Assembly: GCF_000227135.1 (NCBI RefSeq)
Contig: NC_018241.1
Coordinates: 62,001 to 126,000, forward strand
Direction: 5' to 3'
Origin: Leishmania donovani
Taxonomy: Eukaryota > Euglenozoa > Kinetoplastea > Trypanosomatida > Trypanosomatidae
DNA: 64,000 nt
A program made the translations under genes and the position numbers. The notes below the pieces were generated by a model. That model saw only the letters and a list, made by a program, of their open reading frames with translations, was not told the origin of the DNA and searched no databases. Position 1 is the first letter of the stretch; each line of letters starts with the position of its first letter. Positions 35,822 to 44,654 of this stretch are shown one piece after another.

Positions 35822-38056
35822 ACCACCAGCAGGGCAGTGTGGGGGCCGGGTGTGGGGTACGCTCGAGTCACGCCGACACGCTGCCCACCACATGGATGGC
35901 GCAAGCGTGTTCACGGCCGCGGGTCGCACCGACGCAGCGCCGTCCAGGGCCTGGCCGCCGGCGTCAGTGGCGATGCATCGCTCTGACCTCCCCTACGGCG
36001 TCGGCGCTTGACCCTGCCACGACCGGAAGCGGCTCCGCATTGGGCAGGACTAGAGGGGGTGGGGTGCCGCTCCGCCTCCCCGCAGGGGGAGAGAGTGGGG
36101 GCACCGGGTCCCGAGATGCCACGCACTGTGTGTGGGTATGTTTGTGTCTACCGGTCATGAGGGACATCCGATGAACAGTGAACGAAAAATGAGCGAAATA
36201 AGAAAGTCGATTGGAAGGGACAAGGCGGCGTTGAAACTCGTCGAGCTGAGCGTTGGCAGACTCTCCCGCCCACCCACACACCTCCTGATCCGCCAGTGGT
36301 AAGGAGATGATGTCTTGTGGACAGCACACGCACAGGATACTCCCACATTGCCTGTGCCCCCTCTTCGGGCCCCTAGCTAGATTTGCCAGTGCGGAAGGGT
36401 GCCCAGCGGGCATATCCGTTGGTTATCAAGAGAGTTTGAGGTGGCCGCATGTTATCAGTGGCAGCGCACCCACACACACACACACAAGCGCCTTTCACTC
36501 TCCTCCCCAAACTTACGTGGTGGTTGCTGCATGTGCTCCACTCATTCACCTCTTCTTGTCTCTCCCTTTCTCTGTATCCTATGCTGTCCTTGCCGCGGCG
36601 GTGCATTCCCTTTCGACTCTCCCCTCTCTTACTCCATTGTGTGCGTGTGTGTGTGTATCTAATCCTGTGCAGAAGCTTCCCATACCTACACAAAAGCCCC
36701 AGTCTATTACCTTGCCGCCCTCTTGTACTCCATGCATCACCCACCCACACACACACACACAGCGTATTCCTTCTCTTCTCCTGACTGCCTTTAGCTGCAC
36801 GCCGGCTCTACTGTTGGCATACCCCCGCCACCATAATCGTTGCTACCTTCCCGGAAGAGGCGCGCCGTCACCACCTCCTGAAAGGCTTTCTCTTCCACCC
36901 TCGTTGCCCCTCGGCTCGGCTAGCGTGCGACAGCCCACGCACACGCATTACCTCGACTGCATATACGCACGCCCAAGAAGAGGCAAGGGAAGAGCACACG
37001 TTGAGTGACGGCGCGGTTAGTGAACGGTAGATTAGAATTATTGGCCTCCGCACACCTGTTCCCTTCATACACACACGTACACGCGCGCATCCCTCCCACG
37101 ACTGCTCGAACGACTTCTACGAGTACAACACTCCTTTGCTTGCTCCTGCTCTTGCTCTCCCTCTCACCTTTAGTGTGCGTGTGTGTGGTTGACTCGTCAG
37201 GCCCTCACGCTTCGTATCACCGAATTCGCCCCTTGCCCCCCCCCTCCCGCCGCAGCCTCCACCACCGCGTCTCTCGCTCTCTCCGTCTTGCTGTAAGTGT
37301 GCTCACTGAACCGTCGCTTGGTGTTAACATATATGCCTTTCCTTTCGTGTCGGCACCCTTAGCTGTTGTGCGCGTTGACCTTCGCCACTCAACGTGTCGC
37401 TCTGCCGACGGTGTCGATTTGGTACGTCGCTGATTTCTCTGTACTTCCCCCCTCCCCTTTTTCTTTTTTGGGGAAAGCTTCGAGTCTGCATGCGTGTGTC
37501 CTCCTGTAGTTGTATCTTTTCGACGTCGCTCCTGTGCCCTACCCCTCTCCCCACTCTCCACCCCTCCCGACTTTATAGATGCGACCGTGAGTAGGCCTCC
37601 CTCCCCTTCCCCGATCGTTTCTTGGTGCCTTTGTTTGCCCTTTCTTGTCGCTTCACATCCCTGTATCCTGCCCTCTCTCTTCCATCCTCCCTCGGGTATT
37701 GGTGTTGTCGTCGTGTGTGTGTGTGTGTGTGTGTCGCCGTCTCGGTAGTTTTGTTCCGCTCTAGCTGTCTCCTGTGTAACGACTGCCTTGTCGTTCTCCC
37801 GCTAGCGTCCGTCCCTTATTCCTCTCCCGCCCTCTCTCTCTCTCGTCGACCTGTGCGCCCGCACCCTTCTTGTAGCACACGCCAGCGTATTCGCATAAGC
37901 CTGTCGGTCTGCGTGCGTGTGTGTGTGTGTGTGTGTACGTGCGTATAATAACAGGTGCGGAATCGGTGCTTTTCTCGTCGGTTCTTCATTCCGTTCTTTT
38001 TTTTCTGCTGCTGCTGCTGTTGTTGTTGTCGACGTCGCCGTCATCGCGTTGCAACT

Positions 38057-38057
<1 letters not shown>

Positions 38058-38089
<32 letters not shown>

Positions 38090-38090
38090 C
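38058..38090. repeat. (GT)n microsatellite
   Basis: About 33 bases of GT repeat with interruptions, in the long stretch upstream of the kinase gene. Confidence 0.8.
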
Positions 38091-38885
38091 GTGTCTGTAT
38101 GTGTGTCGCTGTCCGTTTCTTGTCTTGCGTGTCGCATGCTGCTCGGTGCTGCCCAACTCCTTCGCAAAACACCTTTCCTTTCATCCCATCACCAATCTGC
38201 GCTTGTGTACGTTCTGCTCTTGTCTGCCTGTGCACGCGTGCGTCTTGGGGGGGCTCGTTGCTGCCGCGGTTAACCCTCCTCGTCCCCTTCCCACTGCCCT
38301 AAGCGCTGATCTCTTTTCTTTTCTGGTTTTGTGGTGGTTCGCCCTCCTCTCTTTTCACGTTGCGCCGTTGTCGTTGCCGTTCGGATCTCCTCTTCCTCTT
38401 CGCCCCCAGCTTTCACTGTGTGCGTGTCTGCGTGTGTAATCCTTGGTTTTCAGTCGTTGCTGTGAGATAAGAAAGGCGCTGCCACACAGCCACCTCCCTC
38501 GCCTCACTCGCTTCCTCTTGTTGCCTCTCTGTGCGGTGCACAGGCGTGCGTGCGTGTGCGTTGCGTCCCTCTCCCCTCTCACGTCTTCCTGTGTCATCCT
38601 CAAACCTCTGTGTTCCCTTCCGGCGCCGCTGCGAATTTATGGCGTTTTTCCACTGTGGGCCGCTCTCCCTCGCCCCCCCCCCGATTTCCCCCAACCCACG
38701 CCTTTGATCTGTGATTGATCGGCTGCTGTTTCGTGTGTGTGTGTGTGCCGACACCCGTGCACGGCGGCGTACCAGTGGAGCAACGGTAGGATTTGGCACA
38801 TCTCCCACGCTCTCTGCTCTGCTCTTCGTGGAGCGGATACCACCCACCCACCCCCTCATTGTATAACCTCACGCACCCCGTCATT

Positions 38886-38963
38886 AGTGTTGCCTTTATT
38901 TTTCCTTTTCGTTGCAACTGTCACCACCCGCCTTCCTCCACCGCCTTGCGCGTGCGCGCTGAG
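38886..38963 (+). promoter_or_regulatory. Candidate splice-acceptor region for the kinase gene
   Basis: Tract GTTGCCTTTATTTTTCCTTTTC and later CCGCCTTCCTCCACCGCC precede AG dinucleotides just upstream of ATG 38975. The exact acceptor cannot be chosen; no ATG lies between the tract and 38975. Confidence 0.35.
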
Positions 38964-38974
38964 GGGAGACGGTT

Positions 38975-41900
38975 ATGCCCAAGTCTCTGTCGCGGTCAAC
39001 CTTCAACGCCGTTTTCGAGCACTTGTCTGCCGAGGAGCCGCGCTCTAGTCGCCAGGGCAGCGCCAACGTCAGCTTTAGCCATCCCCCGCAACAGCAGTCG
39101 CCTCTGCGACCCATGTCCGGGCAGGCGATAGACACCGCCGTCGAGGTCGTCGCACTGTGCGACCGCGCCGAGGGCAAGCCCACCACCTCTCAGGCGGAAG
39201 AGCCGCTGATGCCGCTGATGCCGCTGCTGCGTGACATGAACGACGATTCGACAGATGCGCTGAAGCTGTGCAACAGCAGCGATGAGCTGGACGGCTACTG
39301 CAGCTCCTGTGAAGGATCCCTGCCGGACGACAGCGCCAGCAGCAGTAGTGAGCACGCCTCTAGAGCAACGCTGCCGACAAGCGTTGCGGCAGCTCTGCGC
39401 AAGGACGCTCGTCGCAAGCCCCACAGCCGCCACCACCGCCACCGCTATCGCGGTCGTGGATCGCTGATACGCAGCGCTGCCCGCGATGAGGAGCGGCAAC
39501 GGCTGGTGGCCATGAGCTTCGATGAGTCAACAGCAACGGCAAAGGCGGCGGACTCTGACACGACGACCATGCCATCGCCTGTCGTCTTAACGCCGGCGGT
39601 GGCTGCGACGGGGGGCGCAGCGCGCGAAGGCGCTTTCAAGGGGATTCGCACACCCTATCCAAAGCCGATCACCGCGACCACAAGCACAAAGACGTCGCTG
39701 GCGATGATCTCAGCGGCGCTGAACGTCGAGAGCCGCACCGCCGAGGCTGCCAAGAGAAGCAACAGCGATAGCCCCTGCTCCAAGCCAGGGAATGCGGTGA
39801 GCAACACGCGTGATGCGGTGCTGCCGCAGGTGCAGGTGCCGGTCTTGGCGCGTGACGGAGGAGGAGGCGAGTCGGCAGGGGCGCTGTGTTTGCTGGGCAA
39901 ACGCGATAGCCGAGACGCTGCCGAGGTGTCGATAGATAGCGCTGGAGGGGACCAGTGCATTCTGGAGACGTCGCCCACCGCGATGTCGCGTCCACCCACT
40001 CTTTCTCCAGCTGGTACGCTAAGCCTGGCGGGCACTGCGGTCATCACCAGTAAAGGTAGCAACAACGGAAGTCATAGCAGCGCCATTGGCGCCGGAGACG
40101 CGTTTCAAGTGACATCATGCGGTGCGGCCACTCCTCCACCCGTTGATGAGGCAGCATGTGTCGCACCTGTTGCGGTGGGTCTGAAGCGCAGCACGGTGAA
40201 CGTCCACGACGGGTTTGTCACGCGCACCGCCGCCTCCGTTTCCTCCTCCTGCCCGCTGCAGGAAGCCGCCCAAGGCCCCTCTGCAGAACCTAGGCCCGAC
40301 AGGACGCTTTCCGTTCCACTGGCAGGTGAGGCCGCGGCAGAGACCACAGGTGTTGCCGTACAGGCAACACCTGTTGCCGGCGTCGCCACATTAACGTCAA
40401 CGAACGCGACAATCCCGCTAGGCAATGCAGCGGCAGAGACCTCTGTGAAGCACCTGCAGACCCCCTCCGGCTCTCCGACGCTTGTCGACCTCTCTAGCTC
40501 CTCATCGGTCGGCGGCCACCACCTCTCCGTAACGGAGGGGAACGCCTTCCTGAAGCAGTCCGGCTCACGCCGCGAGGAGGCCTTCTACAACATGATACAG
40601 CCCTACCAAGAGGCGCTCGTGCGGGAGGCGGTGCGACAGGCGCCGCACACGGTTCAGCATTGGAGCCACCAGCACTCAGGCACACCGTGCGCAGGAGTTC
40701 AACAAGGCGCGGCCTCTGCCGCCGCCGCTTCCCTCTCCTCTAAAGCGAGGCACCTCTCGCCACTGCACACCAGCGCCACCCAGCGGCGGAGAGATGACGA
40801 CAGCGACAGCGTCGTGGCCGACCCGGACGATGTGGCTGCCATGTGCGAGGCAAGGTGGGAAGCCTACCAGCAGTACGAGGCGGAGGGCATGTCCAACCTG
40901 AACATTCTCGCCTCGGAACAGCTGGCGGAAAAGAATACGGGGCGCGAGCGCCAGCGCTGTGGCGGAGGCAGTGGCTGCGCTGGGCCGCTATACAACAACC
41001 CGCCATCGCCAACGTCGCCGCGCCAGGTGGACAAAGATCTCGTCGAGTTGGCTGCCCGGCTGTGGTGGACGGTGCGCTTCCGTCACTTCTACCGCACTTC
41101 AGCGCCTGCCTACGAGGTGCAGCGGCAGGCGGCGGAGGCGGCAGGTCTGTCGCCACTGTCGCCGTTGGCCTGGTCACCCGCGGCCACCACCTGTGGCAGC
41201 GGTGGTGCAGCCGTCACCTATTCTTTAGGCACCACGCCAGCGTCGCAGCAGCCTCACCATGCGCCACACGACTCCCTTGAAGCCGTGCCACCGAGACTCC
41301 CATCGTCGCCGATGAGCGCATCCATGATAGAACAGGAAAAGGCTGAGCACAGGGGTGAAGCAGCGGCGGCGCCGGCCCCCAACGTGAGCGGCACCGCCAC
41401 GCCGTGCATGGTCGGCTCCTTTGCTGCCTCGCTGCTGGAAGGGCTCACCAGCAGCTCCAGCGCCGCGGAGCGGCAATACGCCGCGCAGAAGCACCGCGCG
41501 CTGCAGCTGCTCGCCGCCTTCGTGCCACGCTACCACGGCACACGCCGCCTCTTCGCGCGTGACGTGCTCCGCTGCGAGAGTAAGGGGCAGCCCGCAGCGG
41601 CGTCGACAGCGCAGGCGAGCGAGGAGCAGCCGCAGCAGCCGGGAAAGCAGCAGATCGTGGTGGATGCAGACAACGACGATGACGAGGACAACAACAGCGG
41701 CGACAAGAAGATCTGCCGCATGATCATGCTCGAGTACGTGTGCTACCGCTTCCGTCGTCCGTGCGTCATGGACATCAAGATGGGCAGCCGCCAGTACGGC
41801 CTGCACCCCTCCGCGGAGAAGAAACGGAGCAAGGAGCGCAAGGCGAGGCTGTCTACGTCGGCACGGTACGGCATCCGCCTCGCCGGGTACCGCCGGTGGA

Positions 41901-42268
41901 ACGCGGATGAGGGGCGGTACAACTGCCGCAGCAAACTGCAGTGCCGCTGCCTTAGCCTCAACGAGGTGAAGAGCGAGATGTCGACCTTTCTGCTCCACAG
42001 CCGCGAGATGGAGCAGGTGTTCCGCCGGCAGCTGCAGCGGCTGCGCGTCGCCTTCAGTCAGCAGACCATTTTCCGCTTCTACACTTCCTCGTTGCTCTTT
42101 GTGTACGATGCCGATGATCCGCTGAAGACGGCGCGGGTGACGATGGTGGACTTCGCGTACACGTACGAGTCGAAGGAGCTGCTGCAGGACGGCGATCCTG
42201 ATGCCGACTTCGACTATGACGTCGGGTACTTGAAGGCGCTTGACACCCTACTCTCCCTGCTGGCGTAG
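38975..42268 (+). CDS. IP6K: Inositol hexakisphosphate kinase-like (IPK family) with large insertions
   Basis: 1097 residues. C-terminal kinase motifs are complete: PCVMDIKMG (P-x-x-x-D-x-K-x-G, 929-937), SRQYGLHPSAEKKRSKERK, LSTSARYGIRLAGYRRW, FYTSSLLFVYD (SSLL 1038-1041), MVDFAYTY (D1059) and DYDVGYLKALDTLL at the end. The set, especially SRQYG...STSARYG, matches IP6K/Kcs1 more than IPMK. These enzymes make inositol pyrophosphates, which in trypanosomatids affect acidocalcisomes and polyphosphate. The N-lobe appears split: SVGGHHLSVTEGNAFLKQSG and EEAFYNMI (512-541) look like the start of the kinase fold, but the next recognisable part (LLAAFVPRYHGT, about 846-856) comes 300 residues later. 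A further acidic insertion (about 870-905) follows. Residues 1-505 are Ser/Ala/Thr-rich and probably disordered. Substrate preference is inferred. Confidence 0.87.
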   Translation: MPKSLSRSTFNAVFEHLSAEEPRSSRQGSANVSFSHPPQQQSPLRPMSGQAIDTAVEVVALCDRAEGKPTTSQAEEPLMPLMPLLRDMNDDSTDALKLCNSSDELDGYCSSCEGSLPDDSASSSSEHASRATLPTSVAAALRKDARRKPHSRHHRHRYRGRGSLIRSAARDEERQRLVAMSFDESTATAKAADSDTTTMPSPVVLTPAVAATGGAAREGAFKGIRTPYPKPITATTSTKTSLAMISAALNVESRTAEAAKRSNSDSPCSKPGNAVSNTRDAVLPQVQVPVLARDGGGGESAGALCLLGKRDSRDAAEVSIDSAGGDQCILETSPTAMSRPPTLSPAGTLSLAGTAVITSKGSNNGSHSSAIGAGDAFQVTSCGAATPPPVDEAACVAPVAVGLKRSTVNVHDGFVTRTAASVSSSCPLQEAAQGPSAEPRPDRTLSVPLAGEAAAETTGVAVQATPVAGVATLTSTNATIPLGNAAAETSVKHLQTPSGSPTLVDLSSSSSVGGHHLSVTEGNAFLKQSGSRREEAFYNMIQPYQEALVREAVRQAPHTVQHWSHQHSGTPCAGVQQGAASAAAASLSSKARHLSPLHTSATQRRRDDDSDSVVADPDDVAAMCEARWEAYQQYEAEGMSNLNILASEQLAEKNTGRERQRCGGGSGCAGPLYNNPPSPTSPRQVDKDLVELAARLWWTVRFRHFYRTSAPAYEVQRQAAEAAGLSPLSPLAWSPAATTCGSGGAAVTYSLGTTPASQQPHHAPHDSLEAVPPRLPSSPMSASMIEQEKAEHRGEAAAAPAPNVSGTATPCMVGSFAASLLEGLTSSSSAAERQYAAQKHRALQLLAAFVPRYHGTRRLFARDVLRCESKGQPAAASTAQASEEQPQQPGKQQIVVDADNDDDEDNNSGDKKICRMIMLEYVCYRFRRPCVMDIKMGSRQYGLHPSAEKKRSKERKARLSTSARYGIRLAGYRRWNADEGRYNCRSKLQCRCLSLNEVKSEMSTFLLHSREMEQVFRRQLQRLRVAFSQQTIFRFYTSSLLFVYDADDPLKTARVTMVDFAYTYESKELLQDGDPDADFDYDVGYLKALDTLLSLLA

Positions 42269-42610
42269 TCGACCGCACGCACGCACTCGCGGTGGCACAC
42301 GCTTCGTGTTTCAGGCGCATGATTCGATCGGCTCTTTCCAAACGTGAACATACAAGCCTGCGGCACTGCAGTGGCAGCTTCCGCGCGTGCTTTATCGCCG
42401 CGACACGGTACCGCGCACGTGCCGAAACAGAACAGGCAAAGACACGCTCACTGATGGGCCAGCGGCTCTCACACACACACTCACACGTTGGTGTGTTGGA
42501 AAGGAATGCGACAGGGAGAAGGGAGGAGAGGAGAGGCAGCGGTGAGGCGCGGGGCTTTCCTCCGTCCTTCCCTGCTTGTGTCTTGTTTTCTGCTTTACTT
42601 TTCGTGTGCT

Positions 42611-43230
42611 TGTCCTCCCTGATGAGCGGTGGATACGCCAGCCCCAGTGCGTGGCATCTCGGGACCCGGTGCCCCCCACTCTCTCCCCCTGCGGGGAGGC
42701 GGAGCGGCACCCCACCCCCTCTAGTCCTGCCCAATGCGGAGCCGCTTCCGGTCGTGACAGGGTCAAGCGCCGACGCCGTAGGGGAGGTCAGAGCGATGCA
42801 TCGCCACTGACGCCGGCGGCCAGGCCCTGGACGGCGCTGCGTCGGTGCGACCCGCGGCCGTGAACACGCTTGCGCCATCCATGTGGTGGGCAGCGTGTCG
42901 GCGTGACTCGAGCGTACCCCACACCCGGCCCCCACACTGCCCTGCTGGTGGTGGGGAGCCGGAGCCACCCCGAGGAGGATGCAGCACGTGGCGACCGGCA
43001 CGATGGTAGCTGCTGTGAGGCCACCCGCGGGGCGGGTGGTGGGTGGGGCTTGAGGCAGGGGCTGTGCTCAGATGACTGTGTCTGCGCACAGCCGTAGCGA
43101 CGTGCCTGCCGCTGCTTCAGTTCACGCGCCTGAGGTCTGTGCCAGGGCCCGGGCCAGAGGGAGGGTAGAGTGCTGTGTAGCGCGTGCTCTACGGTCAGAG
43201 AATGGTCACGTTGAACAAGGCAGGAAAGCT
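42611..43230 (+). mobile_element. SIDER2-like degenerate retroposon, copy B (gap-free)
   Basis: The only copy without N. It runs from about TGTCCTCCCTGATGAGCGGT through CATCTCGGGACCCGGTGCCC, GGCGGAGCGGCACCCCACCC, TGCATCGCCACTGACGCCGG and GTGGTGGGTGGGGCTTGAGG to CGTTGAACAAGGCAGGAAAGCT. It lies about 340 bases after the kinase stop, hence probably in the kinase 3' UTR. SIDER2 elements in Leishmania 3' UTRs are known to promote mRNA decay; whether this copy does is untested. It encodes no protein. Confidence 0.75.
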
Positions 43231-43573
43231 TTCTCTGACTCATTTCGTTTTGTGTGCCAGCTAGTCGGTGAGGAAGGGGGGATGAATGGGTGCATCCCAT
43301 GTGCGCATAATGCAGTTGCTGTCACACCTCGCTGGTGCTGCTTTCTCTCCATTATGTGTGCACTCGTGGCACAAGTAGGGCTGCTCAACTGACGGGGGCG
43401 CACGCATCAATATCAACCCAGATATGGCCCTTAAACTCACACACCCTCCTCTCCCCTCCCCTCCTCCTCCTCGCCCCCACCTCACCCCTTTGGCACACGC
43501 ATCTAGCTGTCTTCCCACGCCCACCGCATCCCTTCCATCCTCATGCCTCTTGGGTTGCCTCGTCGTCTACGTG

Positions 43574-43584
43574 TGTGCGTGTGT

Positions 43585-43613
<29 letters not shown>
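43574..43613. repeat. (GT)n microsatellite
   Basis: About 40 bases of GT repeat with single interruptions, in the gene-free stretch between the kinase and threonine synthase. Typical of Leishmania intergenic DNA and useful as a strain marker. Confidence 0.85.
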
Positions 43614-43615
<2 letters not shown>

Positions 43616-44520
43616 GCTCTTCGTGGGTTCATCTGTCTCCTCCTTTTTTCTTTGGTTAGCTCGCCTCTCCCTGTACGCTTCTCCACACCGCACGTTGTAA
43701 CGGTTGGTGAAGAGTGTGTCTGTGTATGTATGTGCGCATATGCGTGTGTGTGCGTGCTTGATCGATCGTTGTTGCTTATCACGCTTTTTTTCCTTCTCCT
43801 TGGCGGTGAGACGATGCATGACGGTCTCTCCGCCGGTGGGCGTGTGTCGCACATCAGCCCTTTCCTTTCTGGCCTCCTCTCCACGGGTTTGTAGAGGTGC
43901 TCCCTTACGCCTTTGCTCACCCAATGGTGAGCGCAGAAATAAATCGAGCCTCGCCTTCTGGATGTATCCCCTCCCCCTCACCCTCCTCCTGCCGTTGAGG
44001 GGTGGCAATCGTTGGGGAGTGTGTGTGTGTGTTGCCTACAGTAGGCCGCTCGGACTTCCTCCAGTCAAGTGCACTGCGGCGAGCCGCAGGGATGATGACC
44101 TGTTGGCCGTCTGTACCCCTCCGCCTCCCCTCTCTTCGCTTGTCACCGCCACTATGTCGTCTGTATCTTGTGTAGGCATGAATGTGAGTGTGGGTGTGTG
44201 CATACGTGAAGTGAGAGGTGCCGCCATCGGCATGCCGTCCCACGCACGCGCACGACGGTGCAGTATGCCAGGGCGCGCCCATCTGCCTGCCGCCTTGATC
44301 CCAACACACATCCCTCCCTATCCATCTCTCCCTCTCCCTATAACCTTTCTGCGTCACCCCTTTCCACTACGCGAGCCCAAGCACACGCACACGCGCACCA
44401 ACCAGTAGCACCCCGCCCCCTCCACTCCAAGGCGCGTTATGCAGGTCGCCTGATTCTTCGTGCCCTATCGTTGTGTTTCACCACACATTGATTGCCCCTC
44501 GCACTCTGTTTGTGTGTCAC

Positions 44521-44565
44521 GCACCACCGCTACTGCTGCTGCCACCACCATCATCACCTCTTCAG
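44521..44565 (+). promoter_or_regulatory. Candidate splice acceptor for threonine synthase
   Basis: A pyrimidine-biased stretch with CATCATCACCTCTTCAG gives AG at 44564-44565. No ATG follows until 44655. A later tract (CCTCCCCCTTCCCCTTCACC) before AG 44651-44652 would leave a leader of only two bases, so the first is preferred. Confidence 0.4.
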
Positions 44566-44654
44566 CCCATCCACCCACCAGCACGCCTCCCCCTTCCCCT
44601 TCACCGTTTCCTCACCTGTCCGCGGTTGCCTCCTCGGCGCGCACTGCCGCAGTG

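Larger units (their letters stand above)
35520..36178 (-). mobile_element. SIDER2-like degenerate retroposon, copy A (inverted, internally deleted)
   Basis: The reverse complement matches copies at 42611-43230 and 47135-47778. Matching landmarks on the + strand include GGCGATGCATCGCTCTGACC, TGCGGCTCCGCATTGGG-like DNA near 36025-36045 and CACCGGGTCCCGAGATGCC. Near its left end only traces remain (GTGGCCGTTCTCTGCC and CTCTACCC against the other copies), and about 120 bases present in copy B (its 43045-43165 part) are missing. The right end shares with copy C about 60 bases (CCGGTCATGAGGGACATCCG and flanking) that copy B barely retains. Identification as SIDER2 is from the Leishmania context and remembered sequence character, not a database match. 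Confidence 0.7.
34375..38974. other. 4.6-kb gene-free stretch with a SIDER-like repeat
   Basis: The longest stretch without a supportable gene. It holds an inverted SIDER-like element with two assembly gaps (about 35520-36178), CA/GT repeats (36474-36486, 37716-37734, 37917-37936, 38058-38090) and many pyrimidine tracts upstream of the kinase gene. Open frames (34714-35388, 36307-37008) have repetitive UTR-like composition. Length and content suggest a long 3' UTR for the AAAP permease and a long 5' region for the kinase. Confidence 0.55.
42269..44654. other. Intergenic region, kinase to threonine synthase, with SIDER-like copy B
   Basis: The first half holds a SIDER-like repeat, the second half a GT repeat (43574-43613), C/T tracts and the leader of the next gene. 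Frames read across the repeat on either strand are not genes. Confidence 0.6.

Noticed and set aside
36307..37008. Forward frame of 233 codons upstream of the kinase
   Set aside because: It is built from pyrimidine tracts and CA repeats; no protein-like pattern.
42054..43001. Long antisense open frame across the end of the kinase gene and SIDER-like copy B
   Set aside because: It overlaps a clear gene on the other strand, its composition is that of a GC-rich shadow frame, and half of it lies in repeat DNA found at two other places.
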